DNA of 64,000 nucleotides from an uncultured Bacteroidia bacterium (lineage in GTDB: Bacteria; Bacteroidota; Bacteroidia; Bacteroidales; F082), in contig CACZZO010000009.1 in assembly GCA_902785755.1 (NCBI GenBank), positions 62,001 to 126,000 on the forward strand, written 5' to 3'. This document shows, in pieces, positions 8,152 to 16,889 of the stretch. Below the pieces are notes generated by a model that was not told the origin of the DNA, did not search any database, and saw only the letters and a list, made by a program, of their open reading frames with translations. Every line of letters begins with the position of its first letter. Within the stretch, counting starts at the first letter, position 1. Made by a program: the position numbers and the translations under genes.

Positions 8152-8697
8152 ATGGTGATTTTGTTCAACAAGCCTTTTGGCGTGCTCAGCCAATTCACTC
8201 CCGAAGCCGGACATCGGGCGTTGGATGAATTCGGATTCCCTCCCAATGTGTATGCAGCAGGCCGCCTTGACCACGACAGCGAAGGCGCCTTGCTCCTCAC
8301 CGACGATGGCAAACTCATCAAAAAACTGTTGGATCCGAAATTCGAGCATCCACGTACTTACTTGGCCCAAGTGGACGGACAAATCACACAAGAAGCTGTG
8401 AATCAATTGAAAAAAGGCGTGACCATCAAGGGCTATCGCACCAAATCCTGCCAAGCGGAAATCGTTGCCCCGCCCGAAAACCTTTGGGAGCGCATCCCTC
8501 CTATCCGCTACCGAGCCAACATTCCCACAAGTTGGGTGCGCCTCACCCTCATCGAAGGCAAGAACCGCCAAGTGCGCCATAGCACTGCTGCCGTGGGCTT
8601 TCCCACATTGCGGCTGATTCGGGTTCAGATTGGGAATATTTCGTTGGGTGATTTGCAGCCTGGGGAATGGCGGGTGGTTAATGAAAAGGTGATATAA
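8152..8697 (+). CDS. rluE: rRNA large-subunit pseudouridine synthase, RluE-like
   Basis: A 181-residue RsuA/RluB/E/F-type synthase without an S4 domain, as in RluE. The catalytic motif GRLDHDSEGALLLTDDG contains the essential aspartate near residue 41, and the C-terminal IEGKNRQVRHSTAAVGFPTLRLIR segment is family-typical. It would isomerise a uridine in 23S rRNA. The ATG at 8152 starts the conserved VILFNKPFGVLSQF. The open frame extends upstream into the tRNA and cannot be coding there. Confidence 0.85.
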   Translation: MVILFNKPFGVLSQFTPEAGHRALDEFGFPPNVYAAGRLDHDSEGALLLTDDGKLIKKLLDPKFEHPRTYLAQVDGQITQEAVNQLKKGVTIKGYRTKSCQAEIVAPPENLWERIPPIRYRANIPTSWVRLTLIEGKNRQVRHSTAAVGFPTLRLIRVQIGNISLGDLQPGEWRVVNEKVI

Positions 8698-8772
8698 AGC
8701 CGTTCTCGTTCCAAAGGGATGTTGTAATGCTTGGAGAAATTTTTTGGCTGGGCTACAATAGCAAAACCCATA

Positions 8773-9477
8773 TTACCAAGGCCTATCTGGATCGTATTCG
8801 TCAGCATCATCGCCATAAGTCCTGATGAGCTCCGCGTATTTATGGTTACCCGTCTTGTCATACCATTCAGCGGCTTTCTCCAAGTCTTTTTTCACCCCAA
8901 GGCCTTCACTATAGCATTGGGCAAGCCTATTGACTGCGGTAAGTATGTACAAATCCTCCCCCATCTCATCGTCCACCCTGTCAGAATGTTCGTTGTCGAA
9001 CTGCGCAACAACAGATTCATACCATTTGACGGCCTCCTTGTAGTCACGCTTGACGCCATCTCCTTCGAAATAGCAATCCGCGACCAAAAGCTGTCCGTAC
9101 CAATCACCTTGCTTAGCCGCCCTCATGTACCAACAGAACGCCGCCCTGGGGTTACGTTTGACCGTGTCACCTTCACGATAATAGTTCCCCATGTTGATTT
9201 GTTGGTCAGTATGGCCCATGTCCGCCAGTTTGCGCCGCAGTGTGAAAGCCTTCTGTTCGTCAGGTTCTATGCCCCAACCGAAATCGTAACACTCAGCCAT
9301 CCAAAACATGGCATTTTCATCGCCTTCCTCACAGGCAGGCAACAAAAGGTTTTGTATCCCTTCTTCCAGTTTGGCTATCAACTCGGTATTGCTTTCGAGA
9401 TTATGGAATGGATCGTTCCAATGCTCCTGGCAAAAGTCCATAAAGGTGTCAAGCTCAGATTGATGGTTTGGTTTCAT
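8773..9477 (-). CDS. Sel1-repeat protein
   Basis: A 234-residue soluble protein of helical Sel1/TPR-like repeats. Units such as AMFWMAECYDFGWGIEPDEQKAF, AFCWYMRAAKQGDWYGQLLVADCYFEGDGVKRDYKEAVKWYE and LAQCYSEGLGVKKDLEKAAEWYDKTGN show the AxxxLAxxYxxGxGVxxDxxKAxxWY pattern. No signal peptide is seen. Such solenoids are protein-interaction scaffolds. It is the last gene in the minus-strand run from 15020, separated by 80 bp from the WG-repeat gene, so co-transcription is likely but unproven. Confidence 0.75.
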   Translation of the reverse strand: MKPNHQSELDTFMDFCQEHWNDPFHNLESNTELIAKLEEGIQNLLLPACEEGDENAMFWMAECYDFGWGIEPDEQKAFTLRRKLADMGHTDQQINMGNYYREGDTVKRNPRAAFCWYMRAAKQGDWYGQLLVADCYFEGDGVKRDYKEAVKWYESVVAQFDNEHSDRVDDEMGEDLYILTAVNRLAQCYSEGLGVKKDLEKAAEWYDKTGNHKYAELIRTYGDDADEYDPDRPW

Positions 9478-9557
9478 TGGCTTTTTTGCAACAATATTAG
9501 TTGTTTTCGCAAAAACACAGTTGGTACTTATCTGTACATGTCAAGTTAGAAAAACTA

Positions 9558-11228
9558 CTATTTCAAATAAGTCACCTTATCGCCATTGAACTTCATCTTT
9601 CCCTTCACATATTGCCAGCTCTTCTTGTCATAAACCTCATACGGCAGTTCTCCTTTCGAATTGAACTCACCGATGTATGCGAAGCGTTTGTCAGTCAATA
9701 TTTTACCATCAGCACTTGCCACTTCCCAATCCTCTGTTTGTCCACCACCCATAGAAATACCTTTGGGACTGGTTGAATTGTCCAAAGTTGCGCCTTTTCT
9801 TCTAAAGCAAACTGCCAAATACTTGTTGTTCAATGTGCGCACCTCAACGGCACCCTCCAATTCCGTCAAGGCTTTACCTTCCTTGGAAATATAATGAGGC
9901 TCAATTCCGTTGGTTATGTAACGGCCAATGACACCATCGAAAGTGAAATCTTTCGCGTCTTCGGGAAGCCAATTCGCTTCTTTCCCGAAAACCATGCCAT
10001 ATCTATCGTTTTCATAATCGTAAACCAACTTACTCTTCCCATAATCAGCATAATACAAGGATTCTTCCTCATCATAGTTTCCTACACCATTCATGTTTTC
10101 AAATATGAATGTTCCGTCATACCTTACGAGATTGTATTTTCCCTTATCATTCTGATAAACAGCAGATTCTTGGAAAGGAACGAGAACAGTCTTTTTGCTA
10201 TCGGCAGGAACAACGACCTTCCCTCGGCTGACGATGCCAAAGCCTTCCCAATTGTTACCTATCTGATAACAACCCTTGTCAAAACTGGCATTGGTATAAT
10301 TGCAAGGAACAATCATTTGAAGGTTTTTGTCAAGCACTCCAAATTTCCCGTTTTTACTGACCAAAACGAGCCCTCCTTCCATATCTTCAGCATCATCAAA
10401 ATAAAGGTCTTTCACTTCCTTTCCTTTTCTGTCAATGAAATAGGTCTTGCCTCCTCTTTTCGCTATGGCGTAATCGCTTCCTTCAAAAATGGAAACCTCG
10501 TCATACACTGTCGACAACGGCCTTGTATCAAGAACAACTATGTTGACTTTCCCTGTTTCGTCATTTGCCAAAGCGTACGCATAGTTCACAATTCGCAAGT
10601 CTGTATACTGAAGATCCAAGTAGACAGACCCGTCGTTTTTCAGTAGCCCATACTTGCCGTCTTTTTTGCAACAAGTCATAACTTGGTCAGTCACAGTACG
10701 GAAATAAGAAGACGCGGCTTCATACATGATGCCTGTCACCAAATCTCCTTCTTCGTTGATGTATCCGTAAAGGCCATCACTCTTAACGCAAGAAAGGCCT
10801 TGTAAGAAAGGCTCCACCTTGTCATATTTCATCTTGATTTTGGTCTTGCCTTTTTCATTTACGAAGCCCCATTTCCCCCTATTTTGCTGAGGCAACAATG
10901 TTGATTTGGGTGATTTCTCCTTGATGTTCCGCAGTTCCTTTGCGACTTCCAAAGACATAGGCTTAGCAACGGGTTTAGTTTCTTTCTTATCCCCATAATC
11001 TAATTTCGAAAATCCCGACACAGACTTGGATGCTTGTTTGTCTTTGAGTTCTTTTTCCAGCATTGGCATGACCGCATCCAGAGAATCCTCGGAATAGGAG
11101 GCTGTGAATACATGCAAAGGTCGTCCGTCCATCGTCTCTCGCGACAGATTCCAACCACCAGAAATTTGAGCCTTTGCATTTGTGATGGCCACAATGCTCA
11201 AAGCCAATAAAAGCAATATCTTTTTCAT
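9558..11228 (-). CDS. Exported WG-repeat protein
   Basis: About 556 residues from ATG 11228 (11237 is an alternative three codons earlier). The N-terminus KKILLLLALSIVAITNAKAQ is a signal peptide ending at AQ. The rest is built of WG-type repeats: GKWGFVNEKGKTKIKMKYDKV, GLYGYINEEGDLVTGIMYE, GKYGLLKNDGSVYLDLQY and GKFGVLDKNLQMIVPCNY, plus degenerate copies. WG repeats form beta-rich binding surfaces of unknown ligand. It is periplasmic or surface located. It lies 12 bp after the zinc-ribbon gene in the same run. Confidence 0.8.
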   Translation of the reverse strand: MKKILLLLALSIVAITNAKAQISGGWNLSRETMDGRPLHVFTASYSEDSLDAVMPMLEKELKDKQASKSVSGFSKLDYGDKKETKPVAKPMSLEVAKELRNIKEKSPKSTLLPQQNRGKWGFVNEKGKTKIKMKYDKVEPFLQGLSCVKSDGLYGYINEEGDLVTGIMYEAASSYFRTVTDQVMTCCKKDGKYGLLKNDGSVYLDLQYTDLRIVNYAYALANDETGKVNIVVLDTRPLSTVYDEVSIFEGSDYAIAKRGGKTYFIDRKGKEVKDLYFDDAEDMEGGLVLVSKNGKFGVLDKNLQMIVPCNYTNASFDKGCYQIGNNWEGFGIVSRGKVVVPADSKKTVLVPFQESAVYQNDKGKYNLVRYDGTFIFENMNGVGNYDEEESLYYADYGKSKLVYDYENDRYGMVFGKEANWLPEDAKDFTFDGVIGRYITNGIEPHYISKEGKALTELEGAVEVRTLNNKYLAVCFRRKGATLDNSTSPKGISMGGGQTEDWEVASADGKILTDKRFAYIGEFNSKGELPYEVYDKKSWQYVKGKMKFNGDKVTYLK

Positions 11229-11249
11229 TTTGTTCAAGTTTTCAATTAT

Positions 11250-11447
11250 TTATCTCGTCCAAGAATGTCCGCAATTCAGGCAAGTGATTTTTATCTTGTT
11301 GCTCCCAAGGAAGCCACCAAGCAAACCGACACCACCGAAAATGGCTCCGCCAATAAGGGCTTTACCCAACCCAAAGCCTTTTTTGTTGGCCGTGAGTTGG
11401 GTAGAGCCACATTTCGGACATCGGATTTCATTGAATTGGTTGGGCAT
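11250..11447 (-). CDS. Small zinc-ribbon protein with glycine-rich membrane segment
   Basis: A 65-residue protein with CPKCG near residues 10-14 and CLNCG near 56-60, forming a four-cysteine zinc ribbon. A glycine-rich hydrophobic hairpin (ALIGGAIFGGVGLLGGFLG) lies between the two halves. It ends in HSWTR. Similar short ribbon proteins occur beside membrane proteins in many bacteria, without a known role. It begins 2 bp after the upstream gene stops and 12 bp before the WG-repeat gene, so it is probably a translated part of the operon. Confidence 0.7.
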   Translation of the reverse strand: MPNQFNEIRCPKCGSTQLTANKKGFGLGKALIGGAIFGGVGLLGGFLGSNKIKITCLNCGHSWTR

Positions 11448-11449
11448 GG

Positions 11450-12136
11450 TTATTTTATTCCAATTCTCTTTTTGATTGCTTCGACTTCTTTATAATCCTT
11501 CTTGTCGCTATAATCTTTGGTTGGCTTTAACAAAGAGCAAAGACGTTTTGCATCATCTTTATTTGTGTCAACCAACACCAAAGCAAGACCTTCAATAGCA
11601 TTATTTAACTGTTCAACAGTTTTATTGTAGGAATAATTGTCGTTTGGCATCTTAATTTGAGCCAATCCTTCATAAACCTTATCAATTCCGTGTTTGTTAT
11701 ACATACCAATCAGTTTGCCCAAGAATGAGTCTAAATAATAATTATAATTACCATCCTCTAGCGCAATGTTTTGTGCGGTGTCAAAATCACCTTCAGCTAT
11801 AAGAGAAGCAATTTGTGCTTTGCTGACCTTATTTAAACATCTTTTGTACTTTTCCTGCTTAAGTTGACCTTCTTTTTTTGAAGAGAGGAAATTTGAAGAA
11901 CTAACATCGGCCGATTCCTTCAATTGAGCCAATATTTTTCTTGCCTCAACAAAATCTCCATTTTCTATACATTGTTCAATTCCTTCTTCGCCTTTGGGTC
12001 CTTTAGGTGAAAACAGAGCAATTGCTCCCCATAATACACCTAAAATAACGAAGAAACCCAAGAATCCAACGATGGCTTTTTTTGAATCTTTGCTAATAAA
12101 ACCATCTCTGTTTAACATTTCCATTAATTTACCCAT
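11450..12136 (-). CDS. Uncharacterised membrane-anchored helical protein
   Basis: A 228-residue protein not assigned to a family. One transmembrane segment (AIVGFLGFFVILGVLWGAIALF, residues ~22-43) follows a short cytoplasmic start. The remaining ~180 residues are mostly helical and charged (EQCIENGDFVEARKILAQLKE, IASLIAEGDFDTAQNIALEDGNYNYYLDSF), with a repeated GDFxxA pattern suggesting TPR-like hairpins. Composition is more A/T-rich and lysine/asparagine-rich than in the housekeeping genes around it. It lies in the minus-strand run between the 4-TM protein and the zinc ribbon. Confidence 0.65.
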   Translation of the reverse strand: MGKLMEMLNRDGFISKDSKKAIVGFLGFFVILGVLWGAIALFSPKGPKGEEGIEQCIENGDFVEARKILAQLKESADVSSSNFLSSKKEGQLKQEKYKRCLNKVSKAQIASLIAEGDFDTAQNIALEDGNYNYYLDSFLGKLIGMYNKHGIDKVYEGLAQIKMPNDNYSYNKTVEQLNNAIEGLALVLVDTNKDDAKRLCSLLKPTKDYSDKKDYKEVEAIKKRIGIK

Positions 12137-12180
12137 TTCTTTGATTTTTTATTGTTAATAATTCGATTTAGTTTTCATTT

Positions 12181-12807
12181 TTAATTGCAAAAATTTTTGT
12201 ATTCATGAAATGTGCATATCCATACACATAAAGTCACCGATACTACGCAAAGCATACACCCTAAAAAAAGCCAAAAAGAACAAATCTGTATTACAGCGTA
12301 CGTTTTATTTAGTGTCATCAAAATAATTAGCACTGCTGCTATGATGAATAAATACAAGTAGTAACGGTAAACATTTGGAATGAATTTAAAGAATCCTTTA
12401 TCATACGGGGAATACTGTCCTTCGAACACTCCGATTCTTTCTTTATCGGACATCCTTCTTTCACGGATTCTTGTAATAACAATATGGTCTCTCCTTTGTT
12501 GCCACCCCAAATTCATGCAATACGCAATCAAAAAGGTTAGCATCAACAAAGAGATGGATGCTATAAAAAGCAATACATCCAATGTAAAACGAATGTGTTC
12601 ACCTTCTTTCTCAACAAACAAATCATTGCCATTTGCGAAGTCATTCGTATTGAAAACATAGACATAACCAAATGCATAAAACATGGCAAGTATCGCGACA
12701 AGAAAAGCGATGAAATTGCCCGTGTTTGCTTGAGCGTTGGTAGCGTATTGTTTATGCAATTGTTTTTCTAAAACAAATGCTTTTTCATTATCAGAAGTGT
12801 CACTCAT
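12181..12807 (-). CDS. Uncharacterised four-helix membrane protein
   Basis: A 208-residue protein with four predicted transmembrane segments: FIAFLVAILAMFYAFGYVYV, VLLFIASISLLMLTFLIAYC, YLYLFIIAAVLIILMTL and IQICSFWLFLGCMLCVVSVTLCVWI. A charged cytoplasmic-looking loop (WQQRRDHIVITRIRERRMSDKERIG) separates helices 2 and 3. I do not recognise a family. It is 15 bp downstream of the coiled-coil lipoprotein gene and is probably the membrane partner of the lipoproteins encoded upstream. Confidence 0.65.
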   Translation of the reverse strand: MSDTSDNEKAFVLEKQLHKQYATNAQANTGNFIAFLVAILAMFYAFGYVYVFNTNDFANGNDLFVEKEGEHIRFTLDVLLFIASISLLMLTFLIAYCMNLGWQQRRDHIVITRIRERRMSDKERIGVFEGQYSPYDKGFFKFIPNVYRYYLYLFIIAAVLIILMTLNKTYAVIQICSFWLFLGCMLCVVSVTLCVWICTFHEYKNFCN

Positions 12808-12822
12808 TTCTTTTTCCTCCTT

Positions 12823-14001
12823 TCATTCCCTCCCAATATAAAACAGTTTCCAAATCCGCCCCAATTTATTGTAGCTAGCATCTTTCTTGTATTTTTCAAG
12901 AAGCTGTTGCTGGCCTTGTATGGCCACTTCAGCTGCCATTTGCTCTTTGTACATGGCCAATTCATGGGCATTCTGTTCGGCCTGCATTTGTGCGGCAGAC
13001 TGCGCTTCAACAAGACGGATTTCGGCTTCGCGGTCGAGGCGTTTTTGCTCGGCTTCCCATTCGCGCTGTTGTTTTTCCAAGTTCTTCTTTGCGGTTTCGT
13101 CGAGAGATTTCACATATTCGGCATACAAGGCGTCGGCTTCTGCCTTGGCCTTGCTGTTAGGCGGTACCATAGCATAAACGGCAAGGAAATCGTATGAAAA
13201 GCCGTTTTCGTCGTCACGAGGTAGAGCCAAATACGCCTTCATCTTGGAAATCAGATACTCTGCATCGTTTTGGAAATACTGATCCAAAGCGTTATTCTTC
13301 ACTTCAAGCGCACGGTCGTACACTTCACCGCAAGCCATAGGAATATTGTTCAGAATCAGCATAGCCTTTGTATAGTCATTCACTCCAATATAACCTTGTG
13401 CTTCTTTGATGAGACGGTCGCCGTTGGTATTGTAAAATTCGATGATGCGGTCTTGGGCGGTTTTCAGCATTTCCTGCCATTTGTTGTCATTCGGCGAAAT
13501 GGCTGACATGGCATTGCCCAAAGCCAATTCTTCAGAATCGCCGATACCCAACAAATCCTGCTGAGCCGAGGCGAACACCTCGCCCGTTTCCAGATTGGCT
13601 ACCCATACATTGAAATCGTATTTGATTTTATGCTTGGCAGGCACCGTCGCAGTGATGTCATGATTCATTTCGGCAAAGGTCGGGATGACACACAGAATGG
13701 GCGAAGCATCCACCGAGCCAACGCCATTGACCGAGGTCATGGCCACCATCTTATTATGCAACACGTTTTTGCTGTTTTCGGGCAAGCCTTCCGGAAGCAT
13801 GATATTCAGTTTCACTTGACCAACAAAAGCCAACACGCTATCCACCTTTCTTGACGCAGGACGTTTTGTGACAACGGTTTCTTGCTGTTTTGGGGCAAAG
13901 GTCGGGGCTTGTGCCTCTTGTTCTTTTGGGGCTTTGTTGCCGCCGCACGAAGCCAGCATCAACGCACAAATCGGGATGATAAACAAATGATTCGTTTTCA
14001 T
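12823..14001 (-). CDS. Coiled-coil lipoprotein, family not recognised
   Basis: A 392-residue lipoprotein with signal MKTNHLFIIPICALMLASCGG and the lipidated cysteine at residue 19. A middle domain (NIMLPEGLPENSK ... GVGSVDASPILCVIPTFAEMNHDI ... GEVFASAQQDLLGIGDSEELALGNAMSAI) resembles proteins that assess oligomeric lipoprotein activity. The C-terminus from about residue 300 is a long charged coiled coil (KKNLEKQQREWEAEQKRLDREAE). It is 8 bp from the preceding lipoprotein gene, so the two are presumably translated together. Function unknown. Confidence 0.7.
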   Translation of the reverse strand: MKTNHLFIIPICALMLASCGGNKAPKEQEAQAPTFAPKQQETVVTKRPASRKVDSVLAFVGQVKLNIMLPEGLPENSKNVLHNKMVAMTSVNGVGSVDASPILCVIPTFAEMNHDITATVPAKHKIKYDFNVWVANLETGEVFASAQQDLLGIGDSEELALGNAMSAISPNDNKWQEMLKTAQDRIIEFYNTNGDRLIKEAQGYIGVNDYTKAMLILNNIPMACGEVYDRALEVKNNALDQYFQNDAEYLISKMKAYLALPRDDENGFSYDFLAVYAMVPPNSKAKAEADALYAEYVKSLDETAKKNLEKQQREWEAEQKRLDREAEIRLVEAQSAAQMQAEQNAHELAMYKEQMAAEVAIQGQQQLLEKYKKDASYNKLGRIWKLFYIGRE

Positions 14002-14009
14002 GGCACACC

Positions 14010-15020
14010 TTATTTAATCATTATGGAAGCATCGCCCAAGCCTTGGGTGGTGTTCACACTCTTGATTTGGAATGTCTTGGTGAATTCCTTGCGGAAAGCA
14101 TTAGCAAAGTCGTAGGCATTGAATTGGGTGCCATCTTCGCCGTTATTGGTCACACGGACAGAAGTGTAAAACATCTCTTTGTTGGTGTTGCGGTTCAGAT
14201 TTGCCGAACCATTCTTGGCGTTTGTCTTCACCCATTCACGAATCCAGTCGGCGTAGGTATCACCCATGTCATTATAGTCATCACCGAGATTAACAGCCGA
14301 ATTGCCTTCAACGACCACGCGGAAAGTGATGTCACGGCCATTGACAACGATGTCTTTGAAATATTCCTTGATTTGTCCAACGAATTTAGGCATGTCTGAA
14401 GGCAGTTGTTTCTCAAGATAGGTGGTGAAATTGCCGTCAATGTCGGTCTTCACAAATGAGGCAACGCTCTTGTTTGAGAAAGCATCCAAAGCGGCCATTG
14501 AGTAATCGATGCGTTCTTCGGTAACAGTGCGTGATACTTTTGCGTTCTTCAACTCGTAGTCGAATTCAAGGATGATGTCGGGACGGACCGTTTCCACCAA
14601 CAGTGTCTTGGCATCCTTAATGACACCATCAGCATCATCCATGTTTTCTTGAACATTCAGCGATTTGATGGACTGTTCAAGGTCGTTCAAAGGATAACCT
14701 TGGCCAATAAAGTAGTTTTGGATAGCACGAACCACATCCTTGTTGGTCGTGTTGTTGAGCAAAAAGCCCGCATAATCACGGTCGTAAACGGTTCTGCCGT
14801 TGTACTGACGAGTTTTCAAGAAACCACTTCTTTGGAGGAATTGGTCACTGGGGATAATCATCAGGGCTGGTTTGGCCTGTTCGATGACATTGACTTTGCC
14901 GCTTTTGTCTTCAACAGCATTGATGTCGGAGAGTTTACCCTCCTTGTTTCCACCTCCACATGAAGCGAACGATGCCGCAATAATAAATGCTACGGTCAAT
15001 TGTAAAAACTTAATACGCAT
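14010..15020 (-). CDS. Lipoprotein resembling the DUF6175 family
   Basis: A 336-residue lipoprotein (FIIAASFASCGGGNKEG, lipobox near residue 20). After a short linker the sequence ALMIIPSDQFLQRSGF ... GYPLNDLEQSIKSL ... RPDIILEFDYEL ... QGLGDASIMIK matches my memory of DUF6175 proteins of Bacteroides in order and spacing, but this is unverified. It is the first gene of the seven-gene minus-strand run and lies downstream of the structured RNA at 15118-15290, with about 100 nt of further leader before the ATG at 15020. Confidence 0.65.
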   Translation of the reverse strand: MRIKFLQLTVAFIIAASFASCGGGNKEGKLSDINAVEDKSGKVNVIEQAKPALMIIPSDQFLQRSGFLKTRQYNGRTVYDRDYAGFLLNNTTNKDVVRAIQNYFIGQGYPLNDLEQSIKSLNVQENMDDADGVIKDAKTLLVETVRPDIILEFDYELKNAKVSRTVTEERIDYSMAALDAFSNKSVASFVKTDIDGNFTTYLEKQLPSDMPKFVGQIKEYFKDIVVNGRDITFRVVVEGNSAVNLGDDYNDMGDTYADWIREWVKTNAKNGSANLNRNTNKEMFYTSVRVTNNGEDGTQFNAYDFANAFRKEFTKTFQIKSVNTTQGLGDASIMIK

Positions 15021-15117
15021 AATGCTTTAATTTTTAATGTTTAGATTTCAAACTTATGCCTACTCTCTCCCAGCTTTTCGGCTTCCGCTGCATCGTTCGC
15101 GTAGGGGGAAAGGCAAC

Positions 15118-15290
15118 AAAAAAAGCCCGCACCCCAATCCTATCTTGAAGTGAAGGCTCTCGCATGCCCGAAGTAAAGATAAGGAAAGCAGTGCGTGCTT
15201 TATGGGCACGCAGCGCACTCTCTACTGCCTTACTTCGTTCAAATTTGCGAGATTCTCACTTTCAGACAGGTGGTATCGCTACCGATTATT
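15118..15290 (-). ncRNA. Predicted rod-shaped structured RNA 1 (6S-like or leader RNA)
   Basis: The minus strand from a predicted start near 15290 folds into one long, regularly interrupted hairpin at 15147-15263: GAAAGTGA/TTCACTTC, CTCGCA/TGCGAG, CGAAGTAA/TTACTTCG and an apical GTGCGTGC/GCACGC-rich stem closed by about CCATAAA. A further imperfect stem (CACCTGTCT with AGATAGGATTG) extends the base. The 3' side reaches a run of seven U at 15124-15118. The size (~170 nt) and rod shape fit a 6S-type RNA, but no sequence family was recognised. A cis-acting leader for the operon at 15020 is the alternative. Confidence 0.5.
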
Positions 15291-15296
15291 CAGCCG

Positions 15297-15304
15297 CAAA
15301 TATA
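15297..15304 (-). promoter_or_regulatory. Promoter -7 element for structured RNA 1
   Basis: The minus strand reads TATATTTG followed by CGGC, the same context as the promoter of the second structured RNA at 34864-34871. TTGCAATAACG near 15321-15311 lies at the -33 position. Confidence 0.6.
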
Positions 15305-15426
15305 TACATTTTTCGTTATTGCAAGAAAAAAAATGCACCGTTGCAGCAAAAAAAACCGGCACTGCTATCCGAGGGCAAAAGTAGTGGTTTTATTTATATA
15401 AAGGTGTGGTACTTTTCGGTACTTGT
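15305..15426. other. Intergenic region after the kinase gene
   Basis: This A/T-rich stretch lies between the kinase stop and the promoter of structured RNA 1. It holds the -33 region of that promoter. Short open frames on the plus strand here have no coding character, and I see no other feature. Confidence 0.4.
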
Positions 15427-16800
15427 TTATTTTTCGTGCGGCAGTTTCCCATCAAACAAGTCCCTATTCATTCTGAAATAAAACCGTTGACATTCTATTC
15501 GCAACGAATCGGCCTCCCTTGGATTGTCCTGGCCAATCCAACCAATCGAAGGCAACTTGTCAGCATATAATCCAGCCAATTTGGAGACTAATTTTTCTGA
15601 AACCATTTTGAAATCCATTTCAAATTGGGCTTGAACAGCCAAATCCGTTGGCCTCATCGAATTGTGTAATTCTTCCATTTCCAATGCAAAACGGTCTTTA
15701 TAAATCTCTCCATAGTCCCAATATGCGATTTCACCGCTTTTCATCCCATCTTGGATTTCCTTTTCAAACCTGCTATATAAGACCTGATAGGCTTGGTGTA
15801 TGGAATCCAAATTCAGCACGCCTACGGGATTGCCAACAACATAATCCTCTTGTTTAGTTTTTGTGTGACTCCGTTTTACAGGATTGGATTGTTCCATCAC
15901 AACCGTATCACGATGCTCTTGAACAATATCTACCGTGTCGGGAACCGTGACAACCTGTGGAACAGGCTCTATTTGTGCTGGATCCGAAACCTCTTCAACC
16001 TTTTTCTTTGGCCAACCCATAACAATCAAAGCCATAGCCAAAGCAACCAAAGCCAGCCATATACCAATCTCACGCCGCCGAATGGCTCTGCCAACTTCCG
16101 AAACTCGCTGATACCGTTTTGCAGCCTCCTTTCGCTGACACTTACGAACAATCCAACCATAACGGTGCGGAAACAGCAACTTAATGATAAAACCCAAGGA
16201 ATAAATGTCGCTCGTCACATCCGATGTCTCCTGGCGAACCAATTCGGGAGAAGCAAAGGCTTTCGTGCCGCCTGTGGCCTTGTCAAGATGGGAATCGCTG
16301 TCGGCATAGCCGAAGTCTATCAATTTGACATTGTGTCCGTTGCGGGTGACGAGAATGTTCTCGGGCTTCAAGTCGTTGTGTACAATTTGGTGCTTGTGGA
16401 TGAACCCCACCGCGTCAAGCAATTCGTTCAGAACACGTTTCTTCTCTTTGTTGGATGGATGGGTTTTCAGATAGTCGGTCAAAGTCTCGCCGTCCACGTA
16501 TTCCATGACGATGCATGGCCCCACCTTGGCATCTTCGCGCCAGCCAATGCAACGAACAATATGCTCGTTGCCATAAAGCCGTTCCAAAATCTTGTATTCG
16601 CGTTGCAAACGAGCAAGATTCTCTGCCGAGGCACCTTGCTTCTGATTCAAGGCTTTCAGAAACAGTTTGCGCTCACCACTAATGACCGTATATAAAAAGC
16701 TATAGCCCGCACCACTATAAGGCAATTGCTTATAATCGTGGAACTTGGAAAAGCCGTCTGCCATTTCCCCGAATGAACCCGATGTGAAACTATCATCCAC
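15427..16800 (-). CDS. Membrane-anchored Hanks-type Ser/Thr protein kinase
   Basis: 457 residues from GTG 16800. Kinase landmarks are K49 in LFLKAL, E in the helix QREYKIL, HNDLKPEN with catalytic D143 (HND replaces the usual HRD arginine), D162-F-G, and SPE in place of APE. One transmembrane helix (IGIWLALVALAMALIVMGW, ~245-263) follows a basic stretch. The ~190-residue exported tail has no recognised fold. A longer frame to TTG 16887 would include the -7 box at 16820-16827, so it is rejected. The kinase probably couples an envelope signal to phosphorylation; targets could be the neighbouring genes (inference). Confidence 0.8.
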   Translation of the reverse strand: MDDSFTSGSFGEMADGFSKFHDYKQLPYSGAGYSFLYTVISGERKLFLKALNQKQGASAENLARLQREYKILERLYGNEHIVRCIGWREDAKVGPCIVMEYVDGETLTDYLKTHPSNKEKKRVLNELLDAVGFIHKHQIVHNDLKPENILVTRNGHNVKLIDFGYADSDSHLDKATGGTKAFASPELVRQETSDVTSDIYSLGFIIKLLFPHRYGWIVRKCQRKEAAKRYQRVSEVGRAIRRREIGIWLALVALAMALIVMGWPKKKVEEVSDPAQIEPVPQVVTVPDTVDIVQEHRDTVVMEQSNPVKRSHTKTKQEDYVVGNPVGVLNLDSIHQAYQVLYSRFEKEIQDGMKSGEIAYWDYGEIYKDRFALEMEELHNSMRPTDLAVQAQFEMDFKMVSEKLVSKLAGLYADKLPSIGWIGQDNPREADSLRIECQRFYFRMNRDLFDGKLPHEK

Positions 16801-16819
16801 TTTTGGCCAATAATTGATG

Positions 16820-16827
16820 CAAAAGTA
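16820..16827 (-). promoter_or_regulatory. Promoter -7 element of the kinase gene
   Basis: The minus strand reads TACTTTTG followed by CATC. It places the transcript start about 10 nt before the GTG at 16800, and so fixes the kinase start downstream of it. Confidence 0.6.
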
Positions 16828-16889
16828 GGAATTTCCCGCCTTATCCGACCGATTATCGTAATTTTGCAACACCAAACAAAGCCACAATC

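Noticed and set aside
15118-15290. Tested against tmRNA, RNase P RNA, SRP RNA and common riboswitches (SAM, TPP, FMN, cobalamin)
   Set aside because: No tRNA-like end, GAGGAAAGTCC box, SRP GGAAG tetraloop region or diagnostic riboswitch core was found, so no named family is assigned.
15164-15481. Plus-strand open frames of 60-105 codons between the kinase and lipoprotein genes
   Set aside because: They run antisense through the structured RNA and promoter, lack ribosome-binding sites and have low-complexity translations.
16800-16887. Upstream TTG start of the kinase
   Set aside because: The -7 box at 16820-16827 lies inside the extension, so it would not be transcribed.
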